Shown here: piece after piece, positions 18,116 to 27,139 of the stretch
Layout of the letters: each line of letters begins with the position of its first letter
Numbering within the stretch: the stretch's first letter is position 1
From: Dactylosporangium vinaceum
GTDB taxonomy: Bacteria > Actinomycetota > Actinomycetes > Mycobacteriales > Micromonosporaceae
Reading direction: 5' to 3'
Assembly (NCBI RefSeq): GCF_019904175.1
Contig: NZ_CP061913.1
Coordinates: 1,674,001 to 1,738,000, forward strand
DNA: 64,000 nt
Translations under genes and position numbers: made by a program
The notes under the pieces: model-generated
What the model saw: the letters and a program-made list of their open reading frames with translations, nothing else
The model's database searches: none
Told to the model about the DNA's origin: nothing

Positions 18116-19102
18116 ATGCACGTCACGACCCAGGGGCCGGACAGCGGCCCGACAGTACTGCTCATTCACGGCAACGTGTCCGACTCGACATATTGGGAAC
18201 CGCTCGTCCGGCACCTGCCGCCGCATTGGCGCGTGGTCCGGCCCGACCTGCGCGGATTCGGCAAGAGTGAGGCGCTCGGCATCGACGCCACCCGCGGGCT
18301 GCGCGACTTCGCCGACGACCTCGAGCCCCTGCTCGGTCCGGACCCGATCACGGTGGTGGGCCACTCGATGGGCGGCGGCGTGGCCATGCAGCTGCTGCTG
18401 GACCACCCCGAGCGCATCGGCGCCTTAGTGCTGGAGGCGCCCGTCTCGCCGTACGGCTTCGGCGGCACCCGCGACCTCGACGGCACGCCGACCACCGCCG
18501 ACCACGCGGGCTCGGGCGGCGCGTCGGCGAACCCCGACTTCGTCCGGCTCCTGCAGGCCCAGGATCGCGGGACCGCAGAGCAGGCCAGCCCCCGCAACGT
18601 GCTGCGCGCCTTCTACGCCGCCCCGGGCTTCGACTTCGGTGCGGACGAGGACCTGCTCGTCGACAGCATGCTGTCCACGTCGATCGGCGAAGATCAATAC
18701 CCCGGCGATGGTACGTCCAGCCAGCAGTGGCCGGGCCTGGGCCCCGGCACCAAGGGCGTCCTCAACACCATGTCGCCGCGCTGGCTGGACCTGTCCGGGA
18801 TCGCCGACGTGCCGGTGAAGCCGCCGATCACCTGGGTTCGCGGCGACCAGGACGTGATCGTGTCGGACGCGTCGCTGTTCGACCTGGCCCAGCTGGGCAA
18901 GCTCGGGCTCGTGCCCGGCTGGCCCGGCGAGGAGGCGTGCCCGCCGCAGCCGATGATCGGACAGACAAGGGCGGTCCTTTCACGGTACGCCGACCGCGGT
19001 GGCTCCTACCGCGAGGTCGTCTGGACCGGCGTCGGGCACAGCCCGCACGTGGAGCGCCCGCTCGACTTCGCCGCCGTCCTGCGCGAGGTCGTCGGCGCGT
19101 GA
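18116..19102 (+). CDS. Alpha/beta hydrolase
   Basis: A roughly 328-residue alpha/beta-hydrolase. It has the oxyanion motif LIHGNVSDSTYW, the DLRGFGKSE loop, the nucleophile elbow GHSMGG, an acid residue in RGDQDVIVSDAS and a catalytic His in GVGHSPHVERP. Its length and insertion resemble haloalkane-dehalogenase and epoxide-hydrolase-like members, but no substrate can be assigned. The ATG at 18116 follows a GTG at 18113; either could be used. Confidence 0.85.
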   Translation: MHVTTQGPDSGPTVLLIHGNVSDSTYWEPLVRHLPPHWRVVRPDLRGFGKSEALGIDATRGLRDFADDLEPLLGPDPITVVGHSMGGGVAMQLLLDHPERIGALVLEAPVSPYGFGGTRDLDGTPTTADHAGSGGASANPDFVRLLQAQDRGTAEQASPRNVLRAFYAAPGFDFGADEDLLVDSMLSTSIGEDQYPGDGTSSQQWPGLGPGTKGVLNTMSPRWLDLSGIADVPVKPPITWVRGDQDVIVSDASLFDLAQLGKLGLVPGWPGEEACPPQPMIGQTRAVLSRYADRGGSYREVVWTGVGHSPHVERPLDFAAVLREVVGA

Positions 19103-19175
19103 TCGGTCCGTCCGGAGCGCCGCGAACGGGCGTGGGCGGATGCGCCGGGCCGCCGCGTGCTGCACAGTGTTGCGT

Positions 19176-19676
19176 GTGAATGTGACCGACAGCGGCGGCC
19201 TGGTCTCCATCATCGCGCCGATCTGCGTCGTCGTGGGCATCATCGGGGTGCTGGTCCCGATGATCCCCGGCCTCCTGCTGTGCTGGGCCGGCGTCGCCGC
19301 GTGGGCGGTCTTCGGCGGCCACGGCGCGACCGGCTGGGCGGTCGGGATAGCGGCGACGGTGGTGCTGGCGCTGGGCTTCGTCGCGAAGTACCTGGTGCCG
19401 GGGCGCAACCTGAAGCGGGCCGGCGTATCGAACCTGACGCTGTTCCTGGGCGGGGTCGGCGGCATCATCGGCTTCTTCGTGATCCCGGTCGTCGGCCTGA
19501 TCGCCGGGTTCATCCTCGGCATCTACCTGGTGGAGCTGGCCCGGCAGTCGAACGCCGCGAGCGCCTGGCAGTCCACGAAGCACGCGCTGAAGGCGGCGGG
19601 CCTGTCGATGCTCATCGAGCTGGCCACGGCGTTCATCATCGCCGGGATCTGGATTGCCGGAGTTTGGCTCGGTTAG
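19176..19676 (+). CDS. DUF456 family membrane protein
   Basis: A 166-residue multi-helix membrane protein of unknown function. The repeated glycine-rich helices (ICVVVGIIGVLVPMIPGLLL, FLGGVGGIIGFFVIPVVGLI and FILGIYLVELARQ) are the DUF456 pattern. GTG codons at 19167, 19176 and 19182 are all possible starts; the middle one is listed. It lies 73 bases downstream of the hydrolase. Confidence 0.75.
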   Translation: MNVTDSGGLVSIIAPICVVVGIIGVLVPMIPGLLLCWAGVAAWAVFGGHGATGWAVGIAATVVLALGFVAKYLVPGRNLKRAGVSNLTLFLGGVGGIIGFFVIPVVGLIAGFILGIYLVELARQSNAASAWQSTKHALKAAGLSMLIELATAFIIAGIWIAGVWLG

Positions 19677-19747
19677 CCCCCTCGTCGCCCTCCTCGTCCG
19701 TCCGGTAGCCGTCTTTTTTTGTCGTACCCCTGTGGCACTGTGTCGGC

Positions 19748-20518
19748 ATGGAGATCGGTCGGCATGTTGACGCATTGGAGCGCGCCGGACTGGATCTCGT
19801 CGATGCCGCGGAGAAGGCCGGCTTCGACGCCCCGGTTCCGACCTGCCCGGAGTGGACCGTCCGCGAGCTGGTGCAGCATGTCGGCTACGTCCATCGATGG
19901 GCCGCCGCCTACGTCCGCACCGGCCGCTCGGCGATCCTGACCGACGACGAGGAGGCCGACGCGGTCGGGCCGTTCCCCGAGGACCCCGCGCTGCTCGACT
20001 GGTTCCAGGCCGGCCACACCGCGCTCGTCGACGTGCTGCGGGCGGCCCCGGCCGACACCGCCTGCTGGCACTTCCTGCCGGCCGAGTCCCCGCTCGCGTT
20101 CTGGGCCCGCCGCCAGGCCCACGAGACCACGATCCATCGGGCCGACCTGCAGGGCGCGGTCGGCTCCATCGCCGGTGTGGAGGCCGATCTGGGGCTCGAC
20201 GGGATCGACGAGCTGCTGATGGGCTTCTACGGCGCCCGCGGCCGCCGGCTGCGCAGCGAGGTCGACTGCACGCTGTCGGTCCACGCGACCGACGGCGCGT
20301 CCGCCGACGGGCCGCACGCGTGGACGGTGACCATGACCCCGGTCGGCGCCACCATCGTCCGCGGCCTCTCCGACGACGCCGACTGCACCCTGCGCGGCCC
20401 GTCGAGCGCGCTGTACCTGGCGCTGTGGAACCGGCGCACCACCGAGGATCTCGACGTGCAGGGCAGCGCGGCGGTGCTGGAGGTGTGGCGGGACCGGGCG
20501 ACGATCCGCTGGACGTAG
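19748..20518 (+). CDS. Maleylpyruvate isomerase family mycothiol-dependent enzyme
   Basis: A 256-residue DinB-fold protein. The N-terminal domain contains the PTCPEWTVRELVQHVGYVHRW motif with the first metal-ligand His, and HETTIHRADLQ supplies the Glu and His ligands. A C-terminal SCP2-like part follows (DCTLRGPSSALYLALWNRR). The family uses mycothiol in isomerase or S-transfer reactions; the substrate here is unknown. The start is ATG. A G-rich repeat tract begins at its stop codon. Confidence 0.85.
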   Translation: MEIGRHVDALERAGLDLVDAAEKAGFDAPVPTCPEWTVRELVQHVGYVHRWAAAYVRTGRSAILTDDEEADAVGPFPEDPALLDWFQAGHTALVDVLRAAPADTACWHFLPAESPLAFWARRQAHETTIHRADLQGAVGSIAGVEADLGLDGIDELLMGFYGARGRRLRSEVDCTLSVHATDGASADGPHAWTVTMTPVGATIVRGLSDDADCTLRGPSSALYLALWNRRTTEDLDVQGSAAVLEVWRDRATIRWT

Positions 20519-20520
20519 GT

Positions 20521-21060
20521 AGCCGCCACGATCGCCGGCGCGGCGCGGCGCGGCGCGGCGCTGCGGGGCAGGGCGCGGCGGGCAGGGCGCTGCGGTGCGG
20601 GGCGCTGCAGGCAGGGCGGTGCAGTGCGGTGCGCTGCAGGCAGGGCGGTGCAGTGCGGTGCGCGGCGGGGCAAGGCGGTGCGCGGCGGGCAGTGCGGTGT
20701 GCGGCGGTGCAGTGCGGTGCGCGGCGGGGCAAGGCGCGGCAGGAGAGATGCTCGGCGCGGCAGGGCGGCAGGGCGGCGGGGCAAGGCGCGGCAAGGCGGT
20801 GCGCGGCGGGGCAGTGCGGTGTGCGGCGGTGCAGTGCGGTGCGCGGCGGGGCAAGGCGCGCCAGGAGAGATGCTCGGCGCGGCAGGGCGGCGGGGCAAGG
20901 CGCGGCAAAGCGGTGCGCGGCGGGGCGGTGCAGTGCGGTGCGGTGCGCGGCAAAGCGGGCGCGGCGGTGCGGGGCAGGGCCGGGTATGGCAAAGCAGTGC
21001 GGAGTGGTGCTGGGTGGCGGGGCGGGGTCGAAGGGGCGTGGCGGAGCGTAGGAGCCGGGG
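20521..21060. repeat. G-rich GCGGTGC/GGCGGGGC repeat tract with 122-bp units
   Basis: The plus strand is built from short words such as GCGGTGCGCGGCGGGGCAAG. The landmark AGGAGAGATGCTCGGCGCGG recurs at 20741 and 20863, exactly 122 bases apart, with partial copies on both sides. C runs are nearly absent from the plus strand, giving very strong GC skew. Open frames in all phases are low-complexity and are not annotated as genes. Confidence 0.75.
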
Positions 21061-21165
21061 CCGGTACACCATGGGCACAGGGGCATTTGCCACAGGGCGG
21101 GGATCGATGGGGGTCGGCGTGGCAGACTCGCCCTTGGCCTGAATGAGCGTTTAGGAGGGGTGGCG

Positions 21166-22941
21166 ATGGGGCGCGAGTTTGCATCCGTGGGCGTGGTGGG
21201 GCTCGGGACCATGGGCGCCGGCATCGTCGAGGTGTTCGCCCGCAACGGGATCGCCGTCCTGGCTGTCGAGATCAACGAGGCGGCGCTGCAGCGGGGCCGG
21301 GACAACCTGCGAGGGAGCGTCGACCGGGCGGTGCGCAAGGGGAAGCTGTCCGAGGCGGACCGTGACGCACTGCTGGAGCGGGTCACGTTCGCGGTCGGGC
21401 TGCCGTCACTGCACGCCGTCGACCTGGTGATCGAGGCGGTGCCCGAGCAGCTCGAGCTCAAGCAGCGGCTCTTCGCCGACCTCGACGGCGTGTGCAAGGC
21501 CGACGCCATCCTGGCCACCAACACCTCGAGCCTGTCCGTCACCGAGATCTCGGTCGCCACGGGCCGGCCCGACCGGGTCATCGGCATGCACTTCTTCAAC
21601 CCGGCCCCGGTCATGAAGCTCGTCGAGGTCGTCCGGACCGTCGTCACGGCCGATGACGTCGTCACCGACATCGAGGGCCTGTGCGCGCGGCTCGGCAAGG
21701 TCGACGTCACCATCGGCGACCGGGCCGGGTTCATCGCGAACGCGCTCCTGTTCGGGTACCTCAACCAGGCAGTCTCGCTGCTGGAGGCCAGATACGCCTC
21801 GCGCGAGGACATCGACGCGGCCATGAAGCTGGGCTGCGGGCTGCCCATGGGCCCGCTCGCGCTGCTGGACCTGATCGGGCTCGACACCGCCTACGAGATC
21901 CTCGACACCATGTACCGCCGCGGCGGTAGGGACCGTCGCCACGCCCCAGTGCCGCTCATCAAGCAGATGGTCACCGCCGGGCTGCTGGGGCGGAAGTCGG
22001 GCCGGGGCTTCTACGCGTACGAGAAGCCCGGCTCACCGGTCGTCGTGGACGGCGTGGCCGCGACCGCGACGGAGTCCGAGGCGCGGACGATCGCGAAGGT
22101 CGGCGTGGTCGGCTCGGGCACCATGGCGACGGGCATCATCGAGGTGTTCGCCCGGGCCGGGCTCGAGGTCGTCTCCGTCACCCGGGGCGCCGAGCAGTCG
22201 GGCCGCACCGGGGAGGCGCTGAAGACGTCGCTCGACGAGGCGGTCGTGCGCGGCACGCTCGACGAGGCCGCCCGGGACGCGGCGCTCGGCCGGGTCACCT
22301 GGTCGGCCACCATCGAGCACCTCGCCGACGTCGACCTGGTCGTCGAGGCCGTGGTCGAGGACCTCTCGGTCAAGAAGGCGCTGTTCGCCGCGCTCGACGA
22401 GACCTGCAAGCCCGGCGTCGTGCTCGCCACCACCACGTCGAGCCTGCCGGTCATCGAGCTCGCGGTCGCCACCCGGCGCCCGGCCGACGTGGTGGGGCTC
22501 CACTTCTTCAACCCGGCCCCGGCGGTGGGGCTGGTCGAGGTGGTCCGCACGATCCGTACCTCCGACGCGACGATCGCCACGGCCACCGCCGCCGCCCGCG
22601 CCGTGGCGAAGCACCCGGTCGTCTGCGCGGACCGGTCGGGCTTCGTGGTGAATGCGCTGCTGTTCCCGTACCTCAACGACGCCGTCAAGATGGTCGAGGC
22701 CTCATACTCGACGGCCGACGACATCGACGCCGCGATGAAGCTGGGCTGCGGTTACCCGATGGGCCCGTTCGAGCTGCTCGACGTCGTCGGCCTGGACGTG
22801 GCGCTGGCCATGCAGCGGAAGCTGTACCTGGAGCTGCGCGAGCCCGGCTTCGCCCCGGCCCCGCTCCTGGAGCAGCTGGTCACCGCCGGCTACCTGGGCC
22901 GCAAGGTGGGGCGCGGCTTCCGTGACCACTCGGAGCGCTGA
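21166..22941 (+). CDS. Tandem-duplicated 3-hydroxyacyl-CoA (3-hydroxybutyryl-CoA) dehydrogenase
   Basis: A 591-residue protein made of two complete 3-hydroxyacyl-CoA dehydrogenase units of about 290 residues each. Unit 1 has VGVVGLGTMGAGIVEVFARN, ATNTSSLSVTEI and GMHFFNPAPVMKLVEVV. Unit 2 has VGVVGSGTMATGIIEVFARA, ATTTSSLPVIEL and GLHFFNPAPAVGLVEVV. Both keep the C-terminal KLGCG-PMGP helical domain, so both active sites appear intact. It would interconvert acetoacetyl-CoA and 3-hydroxybutyryl-CoA, linking to the thiolase and Ccr at 58-61 kb. The ATG at 21166 has AGGAGG 7 bases upstream. Confidence 0.92.
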   Translation: MGREFASVGVVGLGTMGAGIVEVFARNGIAVLAVEINEAALQRGRDNLRGSVDRAVRKGKLSEADRDALLERVTFAVGLPSLHAVDLVIEAVPEQLELKQRLFADLDGVCKADAILATNTSSLSVTEISVATGRPDRVIGMHFFNPAPVMKLVEVVRTVVTADDVVTDIEGLCARLGKVDVTIGDRAGFIANALLFGYLNQAVSLLEARYASREDIDAAMKLGCGLPMGPLALLDLIGLDTAYEILDTMYRRGGRDRRHAPVPLIKQMVTAGLLGRKSGRGFYAYEKPGSPVVVDGVAATATESEARTIAKVGVVGSGTMATGIIEVFARAGLEVVSVTRGAEQSGRTGEALKTSLDEAVVRGTLDEAARDAALGRVTWSATIEHLADVDLVVEAVVEDLSVKKALFAALDETCKPGVVLATTTSSLPVIELAVATRRPADVVGLHFFNPAPAVGLVEVVRTIRTSDATIATATAAARAVAKHPVVCADRSGFVVNALLFPYLNDAVKMVEASYSTADDIDAAMKLGCGYPMGPFELLDVVGLDVALAMQRKLYLELREPGFAPAPLLEQLVTAGYLGRKVGRGFRDHSER

Positions 22942-23155
22942 CCTCGTGAGCGTTGCGGCGCGCCCGCTGCTGGGGCGCCTGGTCACCGTCGGCCGCGGGG
23001 GCCGCAAGGTGGGGCGCGGCTTCCGTGACCACTCGGAGCGCTGACCTCGTGAGCGTTGTGGCGTGCTCGCTGCTGGGGCGCCTGGTCACCGCCGGCCGCC
23101 TGGGCCGCAGGGTGGGGCGCGGCTTCCGCGGCTACTCGAAGTGCCTGCCACGTTA
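22876..23155 (+). repeat. 103-bp tandem duplication of the dehydrogenase 3' end
   Basis: The segment encoding the last residues of the dehydrogenase and its downstream flank recurs three times with a 103-base period. CTGGTCACC starts at 22876, 22979 and 23082, each followed by a GGCCGC-AAGGTGGGGCGCGGCTTCCG-like stretch. Copy 1 is the true gene end; copies 2 and 3 lie after the stop codon (22941). The period is not a multiple of three, so the copies fall in different frames. Confidence 0.85.
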
Positions 23156-23159
23156 GTCT
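23154..23159 (+). promoter_or_regulatory. -10 element for leaderless small zinc-ribbon gene
   Basis: TAGTCT ends 6 bases before the GTG at 23166, so the predicted transcription start is the first base of the start codon. The element lies at the end of the third 103-bp copy. Confidence 0.45.
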
Positions 23160-23165
23160 TGGAGC

Positions 23166-23495
23166 GTGTCCCCCCGGCGCAACCACCCCAAACGCGACGA
23201 AGACCCGCCGCCGCTCGATCTGGACCGGATCAAGCGCGGCGTCGGCAGCGTGCAGCAGTGGAGCGACGGCGAGTGGCAGGTCCGCAACATCCCCGCCGGG
23301 GCCGCGACGAAGGCGTACCGATGCCCGGGCTGTGACCAGGAGATCGCCCCAGGCGTGCCGCACGTGGTCGCCTGGCCCGCCGACGAACGCGGCGACCTCA
23401 CCGACCGCCGCCATTGGCACACAGGCTGCTGGCGCGCCCGCGATCGCCGCGGTCCCAACACCCAGCGCAGCCGAAGCGCTCCTCGCTACGGCTGA
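23166..23495 (+). CDS. Small conserved actinobacterial zinc-ribbon-like protein
   Basis: A 109-residue basic protein. The conserved block reads YRCPGCDQEIAPGVPHVVAW and, further on, RRHWHTGCW. The CPGC pair plus the HxHxGC residues could bind zinc. Homologous small proteins in actinomycetes are often labelled ATP/GTP-binding, without experimental support known to me. The N- and C-terminal tails are Arg/Pro-rich and probably disordered. GTG start; possibly leaderless. Confidence 0.7.
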   Translation: MSPRRNHPKRDEDPPPLDLDRIKRGVGSVQQWSDGEWQVRNIPAGAATKAYRCPGCDQEIAPGVPHVVAWPADERGDLTDRRHWHTGCWRARDRRGPNTQRSRSAPRYG

Positions 23496-23758
23496 CCTCG
23501 CTCCGCCCAGCCACCGCCGCGGCCCATCCCGCTGCCCCTCCGCGGCGTCGCAACCCACACCCACCGCCGCGGCGCCGCCCGCAAGCTGATCCGCCGACCG
23601 GCCCATCGAATCGTGGTGCCCGTCCGCCGGCAGCGAAGCCGCGCCGGCACCTTCCCCAACAGTGCATTCCCGCGCCGTCACACCGCCGCGCCCCTCACAC
23701 CCCGCGCTGCGTTGACCTGGCCGATGCTGTTGCGGGCAGTGGGTGGTCGGTGGCGGCG

Positions 23759-24832
23759 CTATGGCTGGGAGAGGTCGCGGTGGAGTGCGGGGGTGCGGCT
23801 CTTCTGGGGCGGGACGAAGGGCATCGGTTCGGTGGTGTCCAGCCAGGACTCGCGGCGGCGCCAGATGGAGAGCCAGGGCTCGCCAGTGGCCGAGCGGAGC
23901 CAGGCGGCGGCGGTCAGGATCAGCCCGGCGGCCCGCTCGCGGGACGGGGTGAAGTGGCGGTGGGCGTAGGCCATCCGCTCCGTCAGCAGCGCCGTCGTCA
24001 CCAGGCGGGCCGGCGGGCGGGGGAGCTCCGGTGCGGCATGGCGGCCGGTCGGGCGCTCCGGTGGGATGGCGGCCATCTGCGCGTCCGGGACAAGTGTCGG
24101 GCGGGCTCCCAGGGCCTTTGCGCGCACCGACAGGTCGGCCGTTGGCAGGCGCTCGTCGAAGCCGCCCAGGCGGTCCCACAACGCGCGCTCGATCAGCAGC
24201 ATGCGGGGAGTCAGGGCCGGTACGGCGCCGCCGATTGCGCGGTCCAGCCGGGGGAGGCGCTCCGGGTCGAAGGGGAGGCCCGCGGCCAGGCAGACGGTGC
24301 CCAGCAGGGTCGGCGGGGACTCGATCGTGCGGCCGTCGTCCACTCGGCCCGTCGCCGGGCGGCGGCCGGTGGGGATGAGGCGGTCGCGGACGGTGCGGAT
24401 GACGCGGCGTGCCCGGCGGCCCGTATGGGGCCAGTAGTACGGCCGCGGAGCCAGGCGGTCGCGCAGCGTACGGCCGGTGCAGAGGCGGTCGGACGGGTGG
24501 GAGCCGGCGTGCTCGACAAGGGTGCGGATCGTGTCGCCCAGCGGCTCGAGGCCGGGGTCCAGGAACAGCAGCCACGGCGCCTTCGCGGCCGCGGCGCCCA
24601 GATTGAGGGCGGCGGGAGCGGGCAGCGGCTCGTCGCGGCGGATCACGTTCACCGCGCGGAAGGCGTGGCGGACCGCGGCGGCGGTGTTGTCGGTGGAGGC
24701 GTTGTCCACGACGATCATCTCGGTCGGCACCTCGGTGCTGCGCTGCACCGCGGCCAGGCCCTTGAGCAGGCCCTCGCGCGAGTTGTGGGCGACGGTGACG
24801 ATGCTGACGACCGGTCCTGTGCTGTGGCTCAC
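23759..24832 (-). CDS. Family 2 glycosyltransferase
   Basis: A 357-residue GT-A fold glycosyltransferase. The N-terminus has the GT2 signature VSIVTVAHNSREGLLKGLAA and VVDNASTDNTAAAV. A DxD-like acidic site is suggested by LFLDPGLEPLG. The C-terminal half is Arg/Pro-rich and without membrane helices. The start is GTG with GGGAG upstream. It marks the left edge of the polysaccharide locus and is divergent from the sugar transferase, 815 bases away. Confidence 0.82.
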   Translation of the reverse strand: MSHSTGPVVSIVTVAHNSREGLLKGLAAVQRSTEVPTEMIVVDNASTDNTAAAVRHAFRAVNVIRRDEPLPAPAALNLGAAAAKAPWLLFLDPGLEPLGDTIRTLVEHAGSHPSDRLCTGRTLRDRLAPRPYYWPHTGRRARRVIRTVRDRLIPTGRRPATGRVDDGRTIESPPTLLGTVCLAAGLPFDPERLPRLDRAIGGAVPALTPRMLLIERALWDRLGGFDERLPTADLSVRAKALGARPTLVPDAQMAAIPPERPTGRHAAPELPRPPARLVTTALLTERMAYAHRHFTPSRERAAGLILTAAAWLRSATGEPWLSIWRRRESWLDTTEPMPFVPPQKSRTPALHRDLSQP

Positions 24833-25647
24833 GAGGGGCTCCCACGGCTGCTCGTGCCTGCTCCGGCTCCAGCGGCGGGGCTGAAGCTTCCCGGATAGTA
24901 CCGGCGGTCGGGGTGAATGGACCGAAAGTACCGGGTGAAGTCCGCCGAGAGGCCACCGCAGAACCCGACCAACGGGGCCTGCGAGCTGCGAAAACGATCA
25001 TTCCGGACATGAACTGACCTCGGATCCGCCTGCCGCCAGGTGGCCCTGCGCTGCTATCCTCTCGTCGGCGGAGCAGGAAAGCCCGGACAGTTATTTGCGC
25101 ACATGCATTGAAATGTTCCTCGCACCATTGCCGAGTGGCCCCGAAATCGGGCAGTGCTCGGATAGCGGGGACGACGCAATGGGCGGAAGTGGCCGGGGGC
25201 GGCGGCTTGATGGTGACGCTCGGTTTTTGCTCCTGCGGTGAGTGACGAAGATCGAACGGACGGTGATCATGCCGGTGTCCTCGGCGATCAAGCGTTCGAC
25301 CTGGCTGGACCGGTCGGGCCCGATTGACTCCTGTCACTCCATCAACTTTTAAGTCCGGCATAGAACTTCATTAAGGCGACGCAGCGTGATATTCGACAAG
25401 GATTTTCGAACGCCGCGCCGTCTTGTCCTTTTTTCCCTTATTCGACGACGCTTTGCGCAAAGGTGCAGCACCGTGGGTGTCAATAGCACCTTCAGCCACG
25501 TCGGAAATGCGGCACGACGCTACCGGCCAAACTTCGCACCCGGTACCTTACCGCCGGGGTTCGACTGTGCACGGGCAGTCGCGGCCCCGCACAACACCAC
25601 ATTTCACCTTCGATAAGTGGATCTGAGCAGCACGTAAGGGGGTTGGG
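24833..25647. other. Long intergenic region upstream of the polysaccharide locus
   Basis: This 815-base gap is less GC-rich than its surroundings, especially at 25080-25640, and contains no convincing gene. A weak promoter-like TTGACT (25324-25329) with TTTTAA 17 bases downstream is the best candidate for the sugar transferase. That would imply a 5' leader of about 290 bases, long enough for RNA-based control, but no known riboswitch was recognised. Confidence 0.4.
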
Positions 25648-27137
25648 ATGGTTCTGGCGGATTCGGCCACGGTCGAGACCGCGGTGATGGCGGCGTTCCC
25701 AGGGGTCCAACGACGCCGCCTCAGGTCGACCGGGCGCAATCTGTCGGTCGCCTTTCTCGGTGACGTCCTCGCCGTGACGATCGCCATCATGACTGTCGTC
25801 CTGTTCATGGCCGGCGATCTGATGGGCGGTGCCTTCGTGGCGCCCGGCGAGGGCGTGCGGCCCGCCTTCTCCGTCATCACGTTCGGCCTGTTCTGGCTGC
25901 TGCTGCTGGCCGGCAGCCGGATGTACGACCGCTGGTTCCTGGAGAACCGCACCGGCATGATCTACCGGAGCCTGCGCGCCGCGGTCGTCGCGGTCGCGAT
26001 CCTGGCGCCGATCTGCGTGCTCTTCGACATGCTGTACCTGCTCAAGCCGATCATCGTCGCGGTGCCCGTCGCCGCCGCACTCACCATCGCGGGCCGCTAC
26101 ACCACCCTGGCCGTGCTGCGGACCGTGCAGCGCGAGTACGTCCGCCAACGCGCCCTGGTCATCGGCCCCGCCGACTCGGTCGTCACGCTGCTCACCGCGC
26201 TGCAGCGGGACCGCTCCTACGGCCTGCGCGTCGCCGGCGCCTGCATCACCGACCTCGACCAGGCCCGCAAAATCACCGCACAGAACATTCCGGTGTACGG
26301 CGATCTCAAGGACGTCGCCGGGACCGCACTCGGCGCCGGCTGCACCGCGGTGCTCGTCGCGCTGCCGCTGGAAATGGACCCGTACAAGATGCGCCGGCTG
26401 GCCTGGGAGCTGTCGGACAACGACATCGAGCTCCTGGTCGCGCCGGCGCTGCCCGAGGTCGCGCCCGAGCGGGTCGCGGTGCTGCCGAGCGGCGGCGGCC
26501 CGCTGCTGCACGTGCGCGCCCCCGTGCTCACCGGCCCGCAGCGGGCGGTCAAGAACGTGCTCGACCGGCTGCTGGCCACGATCCTGCTGATCCTGGCCGG
26601 CCCGTTCATGATCTTCACTGCGATCATGATCCGGGTCACGACCCCGGGGCCGGCCCTGTTCCGCCAGCCGCGCGCCGGGATCAACGGCAAGGAGTTCACT
26701 GCTACAAGTTCCGCACCATGGTCAAGGATGCGGACAAGAAGCGGCAGGAGATCGAGCACCTCAACCAGAACGCCGACGGCCTGCTGTTCAAGATGAAGCG
26801 GGACCCGCGGGTGACGAAGGTCGGCTCGATCCTGCGCCGCACCTCGCTCGACGAACTTCCGCAGCTGCTCAACGTCATCAACGGCACGATGTCGATGGTG
26901 GGCCCCCGCCCGCCGCTGATGTCCGAGGTCGCCGGATACGACGACGACGTGCGCCGCCGTCTGCTGGTCAAGCCGGGCATGACCGGCCTGTGGCAGGTCA
27001 GCGGCCGCTCCGACCTGTCGTGGCAGGAGTCGGTGCGCCTCGACCTCAACTACGTCGACAACTGGTCGCCGCTGCTCGACCTGCGCATCCTGGCCCGCAC
27101 CGCCAACGCCGTCATCCGCGGCACCGGCGCCTACTAG
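25648..27137 (+). pseudogene. Polyprenyl glycosylphosphotransferase (initiating sugar transferase), frameshifted
   Basis: This is the enzyme class that moves a sugar-1-phosphate from a nucleotide sugar to undecaprenyl phosphate to start repeat-unit synthesis. The first frame (25648 to about 26700) gives about 351 residues: several membrane helices, a CoA-binding-like domain (RALVIGPADSVVTLLTAL) and the start of the catalytic domain up to PGPALFRQPRAGINGKEFT. The conserved YKFRTMVKDADKKRQ, RRTSLDELPQLLNV, MVGPRPPL and KPGMTGLWQVSGRS follow in the -1 frame to 27137. One base seems missing near 26700, where homologues read FTCYKFRTM. It is either a real lesion or a sequencing error. Confidence 0.85.
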
Positions 27138-27139
27138 CA

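Noticed and set aside
20560..21146. Overlapping open frames of 170-185 residues in the G-rich tract
   Set aside because: All are Arg/Gly/Ala/Cys low complexity in several frames, with no ribosome-binding site or recognisable domain.
18828..21887. A 1019-residue minus-strand open frame
   Set aside because: It runs antisense through several well-supported plus-strand genes and the G-rich tract; composition is low-complexity.
23166..23495. ATP/GTP-binding protein label for the small Cys/His protein
   Set aside because: No P-loop or other nucleotide-binding motif is visible; a zinc-ribbon description fits better.
25060..25085. GCAGGAAAGCCCGGAC resembling the conserved GAGGAAAGTCCGG of RNase P RNA
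   Set aside because: The rest of the RNase P RNA core is not found around it.
25386..25626. Two small open frames upstream of the sugar transferase
   Set aside because: No ribosome-binding sites, unusual composition and no recognisable features; more likely leader sequence.
26690..26720. Programmed -1 frameshifting as explanation for the split sugar transferase
   Set aside because: There is no slippery heptamer or downstream pseudoknot-like structure at the break; a missing base is simpler.
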